From the NCBI RefSeq assembly GCF_016907755.1, contig NZ_JAFBCN010000001.1, positions 3,038,001 through 3,102,000 on the forward strand: a stretch of 64,000 nt of DNA. The letters run 5' to 3'. The notes beneath the pieces are model-generated. The model ran no database searches and was not told where the DNA came from. It saw only the letters and a list, made by a program, of their open reading frames with translations. This document shows, piece by piece, positions 33,527 through 41,494 of this stretch. The position numbers and the translations under genes were made by a program. The stretch is from Cellulosimicrobium cellulans. GTDB taxonomy: Bacteria; Actinomycetota; Actinomycetes; Actinomycetales; Cellulomonadaceae. Positions within the stretch are counted from its first letter, which is position 1. Each line of letters begins with the position of its first letter.

Positions 33527-35500
33527 TCAGCCGACGACGGTGAATCGCGTCGTCACGACGGGACCGTGCGCCCCGGTCCCCGGGTCGACGACGCGCAGCC
33601 CGAGCGAGTGCTCGCCGAGCGAGAGCCCGGTCACCTGCCGGGCCAGCGGCACGTCGCCGAGCGTGTGGAGGTTGCCCGTCGAGCGGCCGTCGACGAACGC
33701 CTCGACGACCAGACCAGGGGTCCCGGCGATCTCGGCGTCGACCGCGTAGCGCACCGGCTCCCAGGGTGGGCCGGACGGCCGCCCCGTGACCGTCGACCCG
33801 TCGCCCGGCGACAGCAGCACGGGCAGGTCGAAGGTGTAGGGCCCGAGCGCCTCGGACGGCGCGGACGCGACGCCCTCGGCCTCCTGCACCACCCGGAGCC
33901 GGTGCTCGCCCGCGGCGCCGAGACCGTCGGCGACCACCTCCCACGCGCCGTCGTGCCCGACGGGCGCCGTCCCGACGACCGTGCCCGCCGCGTCCAGGAC
34001 CCGGACCGTCGCGCCGGGCTCGCCGGTCCCGCGCAGGACCGGGAGGACCGTGAGCAGGCCGGGGTCCGGGGCCGACGCGACGACCGGGGCCGCCGGGGTC
34101 AGCGGCTCGGGCTGCTCCGTTCCGGGGTCCGTACCCGGGTCCGGGGGCTCCGGCGCGGGTGGCAGGGCCGGGGCGAGCGGAGTCTCCGTGGCCGGGGGCG
34201 ACGGCTGGGCGACGAGGGGCGACGTCGTCCCTGCGCCCGGCCCGGACCCCGGGTCGACGGAGCCTGCCGCGGGCAGGTCGGCCGGGCTCGGGGCGGCGTC
34301 CGGAGTGGCGTCGGGTGCCGTGCCGGGCTCGACGGCCGGCCCGCGCGCGACGCCCTCGGGCGCGGCAGGGGCAGCGGGCACCTCGTCCCCCCGCACGCGC
34401 GGGGAGGCGAGCGCGCCCGCGGCCTGGCCCGCTGCCGGCGCCGGCTCCCCGGCGCCGCCCCACCACCCGGCGACAGCACCGACGCCCACGACCGCCGCGA
34501 CGACCGTCGCCGCCACGCCCCCGAGGACGAGACCCGGGAGGGCGCCGGCCGTGACGCCCGCAGCCGGTGTGGTCGCGGCCGGGGTGCCCGCGGCAGGCGG
34601 CGTGCCCGCCCCGGGAGAGGGCGTCACGGCGGGGGACGTGGCGGCCGGGGCGACCGTCGGCGCGACCACCGTGCCCGCGGCCCCGAGGGCTGCCGGCACC
34701 CCGAGGACGAGCGGCAGCAGCACCAGGCGCAGGCGCGAGGCGACGTCGTCCACCTCCTCGGCGAGGATCGAGCACGCGAGGCACCCCGTCAGGTGGTCCT
34801 CGACGCGGTCGCGGGCGGTCGGTGAGAGGGTGCCGCGCGCGTGGTCGCCGAGGCGGGCGGCAGCCCAGCGGCACTCCGGCGCGACGGCGTCGGTCGCGAC
34901 GTGCGCCTGGAGCCACTCCCGGCGCAGCCCCTCGCGCGCCCGGTACGCGAGCGCGGCCGTGGCGGGCGCGGACAGACCCAGGAGCGGCCCCGCCTCGCGC
35001 GGCTCCATCCCCTCGACCTCCGTGTACCAGAGAACGGACTGCCAGCGCTCGGGCAGGCGCCGGAACGCACGCACCGTGACCGAGCGCTCGAGCACCTCGG
35101 TCGTGGCGTCCCGCAGGTCGGCGACCTCGGGGACCTCGTCGACGGGGAACGGGGCGGGCGTGCGCGACCACGACGCGGCGACCGAGCGCAGGGTCGTGTA
35201 GAGGTAGGGCCGGAACGGTCCCGTCGGACCGGCCCCCGACTGGAGGGCGTGCAGGATGCGCGCGAACGCCTCCTGGAGGAGGTCGTCGGGGTCGTAGGTC
35301 GCGGTGAGACGCCGCGCCGCCGCTCTGCCGGCGCCGGCGTGGCGTCCCCAGAGCTCCGCGTAGGCGTCGACGTCCCCGGCGCGCACGGCGTCGGCGAGCT
35401 CGACGTCGTCCCGCGCGGGGGCGGGCCCGACGTCGTGCTCGTCGTGCGGGACCGCGTCGGCCTGGGTGCCGACGGGTGCGGTCAGGTGGTGCGCGTGCAT
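33527..35500 (-). CDS. Membrane-tethered ECF sigma factor with zinc finger and outer Ig-like domain
   Basis: This is a 657-aa one-protein signalling device. Sigma region 2 (about residues 36-100, DPDDLLQEAFARI) and region 4 (about 140-195) form an ECF sigma factor. An anti-sigma zinc finger follows (Cys210, His236, Cys240, Cys243). Next are two membrane helices (about 258-280 and 322-348). A Pro/Ala-rich stalk runs to about 490, and an Ig-like extracytoplasmic part of about 165 residues ends it. Fused zinc-finger and membrane tails are known from ECF52/ECF53-like actinobacterial groups. The start ATG follows GAGAGG. It likely controls the adjacent adhesin. Confidence 0.85.
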   Translation of the reverse strand: MHAHHLTAPVGTQADAVPHDEHDVGPAPARDDVELADAVRAGDVDAYAELWGRHAGAGRAAARRLTATYDPDDLLQEAFARILHALQSGAGPTGPFRPYLYTTLRSVAASWSRTPAPFPVDEVPEVADLRDATTEVLERSVTVRAFRRLPERWQSVLWYTEVEGMEPREAGPLLGLSAPATAALAYRAREGLRREWLQAHVATDAVAPECRWAAARLGDHARGTLSPTARDRVEDHLTGCLACSILAEEVDDVASRLRLVLLPLVLGVPAALGAAGTVVAPTVAPAATSPAVTPSPGAGTPPAAGTPAATTPAAGVTAGALPGLVLGGVAATVVAAVVGVGAVAGWWGGAGEPAPAAGQAAGALASPRVRGDEVPAAPAAPEGVARGPAVEPGTAPDATPDAAPSPADLPAAGSVDPGSGPGAGTTSPLVAQPSPPATETPLAPALPPAPEPPDPGTDPGTEQPEPLTPAAPVVASAPDPGLLTVLPVLRGTGEPGATVRVLDAAGTVVGTAPVGHDGAWEVVADGLGAAGEHRLRVVQEAEGVASAPSEALGPYTFDLPVLLSPGDGSTVTGRPSGPPWEPVRYAVDAEIAGTPGLVVEAFVDGRSTGNLHTLGDVPLARQVTGLSLGEHSLGLRVVDPGTGAHGPVVTTRFTVVG

Positions 35501-35593
35501 GGTCGCCTCTCGTCCGGGGCGACGCGGTCGGCGCGACCCCTCGGGTGGAGAGACCGCCCCGGCGCACGATCATGACGCCGGGACGGCCTCGCG

Positions 35594-35607
35594 GTGACGG
35601 ACGTCAC
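35594..35607 (-). promoter_or_regulatory. 14-bp element GTGACGTCCGTCAC upstream of the ECF sigma gene
   Basis: It lies about 95-107 bases before the sigma start. It matches 12 of 14 bases with an element upstream of the adhesin gene (37547-37560). It is a near-palindrome. A promoter element read by the sigma factor itself is the likeliest reading. Confidence 0.5.
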
Positions 35608-35621
35608 CACGTCCCGGGACC

Positions 35622-37475
35622 TCAGGCCCGGGCGCGGTGCCGCGCGACGACGACCACCACCCCGGCCGCGACGAGCAGGGCCGCGGCGAGGGTCGCGACG
35701 CCGAGGGTCATGCCGGTGACCGCCAGGGCCTCGCTCGAGGCCGGCGCCGTGGGCTGCGGCGCCCCGGGAGCCGGGGGTTCGACGTTCTCCGCGGGGCCGC
35801 CGGGCTCCTCCGGCACGCCCGGCGCGTCGGCCTCGTTCGTCAGGACGGCCTCCGCCGTCGTGCCGTCGCCGACCACGACGCGCGCCGCGCCGTCCGCCAG
35901 CACCTCCACCCCGTCGCCGGAGAACGCCGGTGTCCGCCACACCACCCCGTCGAGCGCCGCGGGCGCGGCCTCGACGAGCGTGACGACCGTGCCCGCGGGC
36001 AGGTCCGCGAGCGCCGCCGTGGACCCGTCCGTGACGACCAGCTCCCCGGTCACCTCGCCCTCGGGGCCCTCGTAGGCGTAGCCGACGGCGAACTCGGTCC
36101 CGTCCGCCACGGCGTCGGCGGCGGACCCCGTCACGCGCTTGGTCACGGCGATCCCGCCGACGTGCGCGTCGAAGGTGTTCGTCGCGACGACGTCGATCGT
36201 CGTGGGCGAGTCCGCGGTGACCTCGATCGGGCCGGCAGGGGCGAAGGTCACGCGGTCCGCTCCTCCGTCTTCGGTCTCGGTCAGCCCGCACACCGCCCCT
36301 ACCGGGACGCCCGCGAACGTCGTCGTCGCCCCCGCGGAGACGGTGGCGGCGCGCGGGAACCCTGCCAGCGGTGCGCCGTCCGCGTCGGTGCAGGCCAGCT
36401 CGAAACCGAACGGCCCGGTCACCCCCTCCGCGGCGTCGCCGTCGAGCTGCTTGGCGAGCCGGATCGAGCGCACGCCCTCGCCGCCGCCGGTCCCGCCGGC
36501 CCCGGCGTACTCCGCCGACGCCTCGACGTCTCCCGAGGCGAGGCCGGTGACCGTGTTCTCGTACCGGTCGCCGTCGCGCGCGTCGTCGGGGACCGAGGTC
36601 GCGTACGTGAGCACGTAGACGTGGTCGGCACCGTGGGCGTCGGGCACGCTGAACCGGAACTGGTTCGCGGCCGGTCCCGTCTCGACGACGTAGTCCGCAG
36701 GATCCATCCAGAAGCCCGCGTCCCAGAAGTCGCCGTCGTCCCAGCGGTCGACGGGCACCGCGAGCGCCCCGACGCTGCCCTCGACCAGGGTGAGGCGCGG
36801 GTCGAACGTGTCCGTGAGCACGACCGGGTCGCCGTCCGGGCCGGTGAGGTACTGGCCGGGCACGTACACGTCCCAGCGCACGACGCCGTCCCAGCGGTCG
36901 TACCAGCCGCCCTTGACGGGGTACGTAGGTGGCTGCCAGCCCCCGCCGCCCTCGCCTTCGCCGATGCCGCCGGGGACGTCGACGCGGATCTCGACACCGC
37001 CGCCCGTGGTGAACACGAGCACGTCGGCATCGGTCGTCTCCGTCACCTGGGCCCAGAAGAACAGCGTCCCCGCGACGCCCGTGTGCGTCGCGACGTAGTC
37101 GCCGAGGGTGCAGACGAACTGCGTCTCGTCGACCGTGCACGAGCCGACCACCGCACCCGAGGGGTCGGTGAGGTCGAACGTGTCGGTGAACCCGACGATG
37201 CGCGGGCTCGTGGGGAGCGCGAGGCGGAACGTGTCACCCGGGCGTGCGTCGTCGGGCACGGCCCACGTGGCGTCGAGGCGGATCGAGTCCCACTGGTGGA
37301 TCTGCCCGGTGGGACGGGTGATCTCGACGCCGGTGATCGCGTCGAGCTCGGTGGCGCTCGCGGCCGTGGGGACGGCGGCGAGGCTCAGCAGGGCGAGCAG
37401 CAGCGCGACCGCGCCGGCGAGGGCGCGGCGCGCGGGCGAGGTGCTCGCGCGCGGGGGGCGGGCGGTGGGGGGCAC
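35622..37475 (-). CDS. Sortase-anchored surface adhesin with Ig-like and DUF5979 domains
   Basis: This is a 617-aa surface protein. A signal peptide spans about residues 1-41. Two adhesin-type Ig folds span about 45-345 (GVEITRPTGQIHQWDSIRLD, ENTVTGLASGDVEASAEY). Two DUF5979 beta domains lie at about 355-550. A Pro-rich stalk comes next. The cell-wall sorting signal is LAVTG (584-588), a hydrophobic helix and a basic tail ARHRARA. LAxTG is the motif of class E sortases in high-GC actinobacteria. No sortase is in the window. GTG 37475 follows AAGGAG. A perfect hairpin precedes that ribosome site. Confidence 0.88.
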   Translation of the reverse strand: MPPTARPPRASTSPARRALAGAVALLLALLSLAAVPTAASATELDAITGVEITRPTGQIHQWDSIRLDATWAVPDDARPGDTFRLALPTSPRIVGFTDTFDLTDPSGAVVGSCTVDETQFVCTLGDYVATHTGVAGTLFFWAQVTETTDADVLVFTTGGGVEIRVDVPGGIGEGEGGGGWQPPTYPVKGGWYDRWDGVVRWDVYVPGQYLTGPDGDPVVLTDTFDPRLTLVEGSVGALAVPVDRWDDGDFWDAGFWMDPADYVVETGPAANQFRFSVPDAHGADHVYVLTYATSVPDDARDGDRYENTVTGLASGDVEASAEYAGAGGTGGGEGVRSIRLAKQLDGDAAEGVTGPFGFELACTDADGAPLAGFPRAATVSAGATTTFAGVPVGAVCGLTETEDGGADRVTFAPAGPIEVTADSPTTIDVVATNTFDAHVGGIAVTKRVTGSAADAVADGTEFAVGYAYEGPEGEVTGELVVTDGSTAALADLPAGTVVTLVEAAPAALDGVVWRTPAFSGDGVEVLADGAARVVVGDGTTAEAVLTNEADAPGVPEEPGGPAENVEPPAPGAPQPTAPASSEALAVTGMTLGVATLAAALLVAAGVVVVVARHRARA

Positions 37476-37488
37476 GGCGGTTCTCCTT

Positions 37489-37514
37489 CACTCCTGGACG
37501 GGTGTCCAGGAGTG
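37489..37514 (-). promoter_or_regulatory. Perfect 11-bp hairpin directly before the adhesin ribosome site
   Basis: Arms CACTCCTGGAC (37489-37499) and GTCCAGGAGTG (37504-37514) enclose four bases and end one base from the AAGGAG of the adhesin gene. The right arm contains its own AGGAG. It may be an operator, or a leader RNA hairpin that presents or hides the ribosome site. Confidence 0.55.
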
Positions 37515-37546
37515 AGGACGCGACACGAGGCGGATCATCACGCGAC

Positions 37547-37560
37547 GTGTCGCACGTCAC
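37547..37560 (-). promoter_or_regulatory. 14-bp element GTGACGTGCGACAC upstream of the adhesin gene
   Basis: It lies 72-85 bases before the start and matches the sigma-gene element at 35594-35607 at 12 of 14 positions, both reading toward their genes. A shared promoter for the membrane-tethered sigma factor is proposed. Confidence 0.5.
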
Positions 37561-37588
37561 GTCCGGGCCTCCCCCGGCGGCGGGCCCC

Positions 37589-38857
37589 TCAGCGCGTCGG
37601 TGGGTGCGCCCACGCCAGCGCGTCCGCGATCCCGCCGCGCCAGCACGCGTCGTCGTGGCCGCCGTCGAACTCGCGGTACGCCACCTCGCACCCGGCCGCC
37701 CGCAGCCGTCCGACGGCAGCCGGGTGCTCCGGACGCAGGACCCATTCCTGGGTGCCGACCTCGACCCACGCGCGCGTCCCGGCCAGCGCGCCGGGCGCCA
37801 GACCCGCGCTCGGGTCGCCCTGCCACAAGGACGCGGACTGGCTGATCGCCGCGCCTACCCGGTCGGGGTGCGCGGCGAGCACGCGCAGGGACGTGAGCGC
37901 GCCGAGCGACTGGCCCGCGACGCTCACGGCACCGCGTCCGGAGCGCACCGGGAGGCTGGCGCGGGCCCAGTCCAGGAGGTCGTGCGCAAGGTAGGCGTCC
38001 ATGCCGCCGCCCCCGTCGAGCTCGCCCCAGCGCCGCTCGCGCGACCCGGCGTCGAGCAGGACGGCGCGCAGCGGCCGCACCGCGCCGTCGTGATGCAGGT
38101 TGTCGAGCGTCGTGGCGAGGTCCTGCGACCCCGTCCACGCGTCGCCGTCGAGCGCGAGGACGACGTCGGTCGCCGTACCCTCCGGCACGGGTGGCTCGTA
38201 GACCCAGGCGCGACGGCCACCGGGCGCCGCCTGATCCGTGACGGCGCCGCGTGCGACGCCCGGCCGCCGCTCGACGTACGGCTGCGGCGGGGCGTCGGGG
38301 AGCTCGACGACGGACTGCACCTGGCCCGCGCGGTTGCGGCACGTGCGCGGGTTGCGCGGGTCCGGGCGCCCGACGAGGTCGAGCGCACGTCGCAGCGCCG
38401 CCTGGTCCGGTGCGTCCCACGGGGCCGGGCCGTCGCCGCGATGTGCCAGCACGGCGTACGAGGCACGCCACGTCGTCGCCATCCGGTAGGAGAGGTGCCA
38501 GACGTCGGTCCCGGGCACGCGTGCCATGAGACTGTCGGCCAGGTTCCGCTCGTCGGTGAGGCGGTTGACGAACAGCAGCACCGCGCGGGCGCCCCCGTCG
38601 CGGACGAGGAAGGTCGCCACCGCCTCGCCCGGGCCCGCGGTCTCGACGACGGGCGACGCTCCCGCGCCCTCCGACCAGAACCGCTCGACCACGGCGTCTC
38701 GGCGTCCCGGGGACGCTGCGAGCGCCGCCTCGAGCCGCTCGACCACGGGCCCGACGACGCGCGGCGCCGGCTCCGGGCGGGGCACCTTGGGCGGGGTGCG
38801 CCGCAAGCGCGCGACCGGCCGCCCGGGAGGCGCCTCCGGGTCGGGGTGCGGGGGCAC
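37589..38857 (-). CDS. Enterochelin-esterase-like alpha/beta hydrolase
   Basis: This is a 422-aa protein of the enterochelin esterase (Fes) type. Residues 40-180 match the N-terminal domain (VVLFVNRLTDERNLADSLM-like, with GTDVWHLSYRM). Residues 220-420 form the esterase fold with nucleophile elbow GQSLGA and catalytic His in GGHDDACWR. Fes enzymes hydrolyse catecholate tri-lactone siderophores in the cytosol to release iron. GTG 38857 is preceded by AAGGAG. No iron box is seen here, though a siderophore importer lies at 60-64 kb. It could also serve another ester. Confidence 0.85.
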   Translation of the reverse strand: MPPHPDPEAPPGRPVARLRRTPPKVPRPEPAPRVVGPVVERLEAALAASPGRRDAVVERFWSEGAGASPVVETAGPGEAVATFLVRDGGARAVLLFVNRLTDERNLADSLMARVPGTDVWHLSYRMATTWRASYAVLAHRGDGPAPWDAPDQAALRRALDLVGRPDPRNPRTCRNRAGQVQSVVELPDAPPQPYVERRPGVARGAVTDQAAPGGRRAWVYEPPVPEGTATDVVLALDGDAWTGSQDLATTLDNLHHDGAVRPLRAVLLDAGSRERRWGELDGGGGMDAYLAHDLLDWARASLPVRSGRGAVSVAGQSLGALTSLRVLAAHPDRVGAAISQSASLWQGDPSAGLAPGALAGTRAWVEVGTQEWVLRPEHPAAVGRLRAAGCEVAYREFDGGHDDACWRGGIADALAWAHPPTR

Positions 38858-38910
38858 TCGGACGCTCCTTCGGACGGTTCCTGGACGCCGCGACTGTACC
38901 GGGGACGCAC

Positions 38911-38950
38911 GACGGCGCCCGCCGCACGGGAGGGTGCGACGGGCGCCGTC
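38911..38950 (-). terminator. Hairpin terminator after the ThuA gene
   Basis: Arms 38911-38921 and 38940-38950 are perfect (11 bp), with a further inner CGCAC/GTGCG pairing. It lies 30 bases after the ThuA-protein stop. Confidence 0.7.
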
Positions 38951-38979
38951 GGTGCACCGGGTGCCGACGAGGAGGCTCG

Positions 38980-40425
38980 TCAGGCGGTACCGGCGTAGGC
39001 GAGGACGATCTCCTCGGTGACGGTCTCGCCGTCACGCTCGACGGTGGCCGTCACGGTCACCTCCCCGGCCGGGGCCTCGACGAGCCGGGTCGCGAACGCC
39101 TGGTAGGCGTTCTTCCCGGGCGCCACGTCGGCGTACTCCTTGCTCCCGTACGGCGTCGCGAGGCTGATGTCGACGGGGGCGTCGTCCTCGTTGAGCACAC
39201 GCACGGCGACGTACTGCTTGCCGCCCATGGTCCGCAGCTCGGCCTCGGCCGCGAGGTCGATCGCCGGGCCGTCGTCGACGAGCGCGCCCTGCCACACGAC
39301 GAGGTCGTCGATCTTCGACGCGAGCAGGTCCCGGTCTCCCGCGGCCGCGGACAGGTGGTCGACGAGCGACCGCGCGCCGCCGAGCACCTGGACCGCCGTC
39401 GTCGGGTCGCCCGCCTCGGCGGCGGTGCGCGCGCTGCCGAGCAACGAGCCGATCGCGCCCGCGATCACGCTGTCGCCCACCGCGGAGGTGTTCAGGCCGG
39501 CCACGACGCCGTCGACCTCGGGGAACGTCACGCAGTTGCCGCCGCCCTCGACGACGCCCGCGGTCCACTCGACGCCATGGAGCACGTGCTCGCGGAAGAG
39601 CGGGTCCGTCCACGACTCGTCGGTGTGCCCGGCGCCCTCGTACCAGGAACGGCCGCCCTCGAAGTTCTGGCACCACGAGAGCGGGTGGTCCTCGCCCATC
39701 GCACCGTTGCCGGGCGAGTAGGTCGACTCGTCGAGCGTGAGGAGCACGTGCACGTCCGCACGGGGGTTGACCGAGTAGTTGTACCACTCGTCGAACCGCT
39801 CCCAGACGGCCGGCAGGTGCGCGGTAGAGGGGTGCGCCGGGCTCTCGACGCGCATCGTCGCGGTCTGCTGCTGCGGGTGGGCGACGAAGCGGGCGCCACC
39901 TCCCGTCAGCTCGCTGTACCAGGGGACGGTGTGCATCGTGTCGGTCGCGGCGTGCAGCCCGACGAACCCGCCGCCGTCGTGGATGTAGCCCTGGAGCGCC
40001 GCGAGCTCGGTGTCGTCGAGCAGGCGTGGCGTCGCGGGGTTCAGCGAGTTCGTGTTGTCGACGGGCGAGACGAAGACCAGCGTCGCGTACTGCGACAGGT
40101 CCTCGGCGCTCGTGAACGGCGTCGAGTCCATCGTGAGGTCGGGCTGCCCCGGCGAGCCGTTCCCCCACCAGCCCGCGGAGTCGTTCGGCGGGTCCCACAC
40201 GTCGACCGTGAACCCGTTGTCCTCACCGAGCTCGATCAGCGCGCGCGTCGTGTCGTCGATGTGCGAGTGCCGGAACCCGAGCGTCTTGCCGACGACGAGG
40301 ATCTTGTAGTCCTCCTCGTCGGCGGCCGCCGGGCCCGCGGCCACGAGCGTCGCCCCTCCGGCGAGGGGCAGCGCGACCGCCGCCGCCACCGCCCGTCTGA
40401 CTGTCGTACCGCTGAACAAATCCAT
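38980..40425 (-). CDS. Secreted ThuA-domain protein with shared C-terminal module
   Basis: This is a 481-aa exported protein. A signal peptide runs to about residue 36. A ThuA domain (glutamine-amidotransferase-like, trehalose-utilisation family) spans residues 42-280 (DYKILVVGKTLGFRHSHID, GGFVGLHAATDTMH, FDEWYNYSV). A helical spacer of about 85 residues follows. The last 85 residues match the C-terminal module of the secreted dehydrogenases, but without its two Cys. ThuA proteins act on keto-sugars in known pathways, and the chemistry is unsettled. ATG 40425 follows GGGAGAAGC and gives a proper signal peptide. It shares the GACTTTTGA upstream element with the 1519-aa gene. Confidence 0.86.
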   Translation of the reverse strand: MDLFSGTTVRRAVAAAVALPLAGGATLVAAGPAAADEEDYKILVVGKTLGFRHSHIDDTTRALIELGEDNGFTVDVWDPPNDSAGWWGNGSPGQPDLTMDSTPFTSAEDLSQYATLVFVSPVDNTNSLNPATPRLLDDTELAALQGYIHDGGGFVGLHAATDTMHTVPWYSELTGGGARFVAHPQQQTATMRVESPAHPSTAHLPAVWERFDEWYNYSVNPRADVHVLLTLDESTYSPGNGAMGEDHPLSWCQNFEGGRSWYEGAGHTDESWTDPLFREHVLHGVEWTAGVVEGGGNCVTFPEVDGVVAGLNTSAVGDSVIAGAIGSLLGSARTAAEAGDPTTAVQVLGGARSLVDHLSAAAGDRDLLASKIDDLVVWQGALVDDGPAIDLAAEAELRTMGGKQYVAVRVLNEDDAPVDISLATPYGSKEYADVAPGKNAYQAFATRLVEAPAGEVTVTATVERDGETVTEEIVLAYAGTA

Positions 40426-40555
40426 GCGTGCTTCTCCCTCGTCGTCGAGAGCGCGAGCCGGGCCTCCACTGCCCGTCCGATCACCGGGCACCCTCGGCAG
40501 CCCGGCAGCGCGCGCACTCCTGCGTGCGTGGACGTCGGCTGCTGCCGATGCCGCG

Positions 40556-40582
40556 AGTTTTGACGGCGACCCATCAAAAGTC
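40556..40582 (-). promoter_or_regulatory. ThuA-gene promoter region with GACTTTTGA and an inverted repeat
   Basis: On the coding strand TTGACT begins the run and TTTTGA-N10-TCAAAA forms a perfect inverted repeat. TTGACT-17-AAAACT is a possible promoter. The nine bases GACTTTTGA (40574-40582 on the given strand as TCAAAAGTC) also occur upstream of the 1519-aa gene. Confidence 0.45.
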
Positions 40583-40638
40583 AAGGATTCAACGACCGTG
40601 GCGTGCCGATCTCACCCGCTCCTGGCGCGCGACGCGCA

Positions 40639-40662
40639 GCATCCCAGCAGGCATCCCAGCAG
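40639..40662. repeat. Two tandem copies of GCATCCCAGCAG
   Basis: Two exact 12-bp copies lie back to back, 62 bases upstream of the response-regulator start. They may be tandem binding sites, as OmpR-type regulators often use direct repeats with about one helical turn spacing. Confidence 0.5.
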
Positions 40663-40723
40663 GCACAGCGCGCGCACAGGGTCACCACAGGCACGACCAC
40701 GCGCGCCGCGGGACGCTGGGTCC

Positions 40724-41494
40724 ATGACCGCAGCCACCGCCCCCGTCGGCCGTCCTGACCAGCCGCGCCTCACGCGCCCGGACGGCTCGCCCGTCCGCGT
40801 GCTCGTGGTCGACGACGAGCCCAACCTCGCCGAGCTGCTCACCTCGGCACTGCGCTACGAGGGCTGGGACGTGTCCACCGCGCTCGACGGAGGCTCCGCG
40901 ATCCGCACCGCGCGCGAGACCGGGCCCGACGTCGTCGTGCTCGACGTCATGCTCCCCGACATGGACGGCCTCACCGTGCTCCGCCGGCTGCGCGAGCGCG
41001 ACACCGACGTCCCCGTCCTCTTCCTCACCGCGCGCGACGCCGTCGAGGACCGCGTCGCCGGGCTCACCGCGGGCGGCGACGACTACGTGACCAAGCCGTT
41101 CAGCCTCGAGGAGGTCGTGGCGCGCCTGCGCGGGCTGCTGCGCCGGGGCGGCGCGACCGCGCAGCGCGAGGACTCCGTGCTCGTCGTCGGCGACCTCGAG
41201 CTCGACGAGGACGCGCACGAGGTCCGCCGTGCAGGCGAGGAGGTGCGCCTCACGGCCACCGAGTTCGAGCTGCTGCGCTACCTCATGCGCAACCCGCGCC
41301 GCGTGCTGTCCAAGGCGCAGATCCTCGACCGCGTCTGGAACTACGACTTCGGCGGCCAGGCGAACATCGTCGAGCTCTACATCTCCTACCTGCGCCGCAA
41401 GATCGACAAGGGGCGCGAGCCCATGATCCACACGCTGCGCGGGGTCGGGTACGTGCTCAAGCCCGCGAACGGCGCGGACGACGCCCGTGGCTGA
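40724..41494 (+). CDS. OmpR-family response regulator
   Basis: This is a 256-aa DNA-binding regulator. The receiver domain spans residues 25-137, with acidic pocket VVDDE, phosphoacceptor Asp74 (VVLDVMLPDMDG) and the conserved Lys in VTKPFS. The winged-helix output domain spans about 155-250 (RVLSKAQILDRVWNYDF, VELYISYLRRKID). It overlaps the kinase gene by eight bases. The signal is unknown. A direct repeat of GCATCCCAGCAG just upstream may be its own target. Confidence 0.95.
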   Translation: MTAATAPVGRPDQPRLTRPDGSPVRVLVVDDEPNLAELLTSALRYEGWDVSTALDGGSAIRTARETGPDVVVLDVMLPDMDGLTVLRRLRERDTDVPVLFLTARDAVEDRVAGLTAGGDDYVTKPFSLEEVVARLRGLLRRGGATAQREDSVLVVGDLELDEDAHEVRRAGEEVRLTATEFELLRYLMRNPRRVLSKAQILDRVWNYDFGGQANIVELYISYLRRKIDKGREPMIHTLRGVGYVLKPANGADDARG

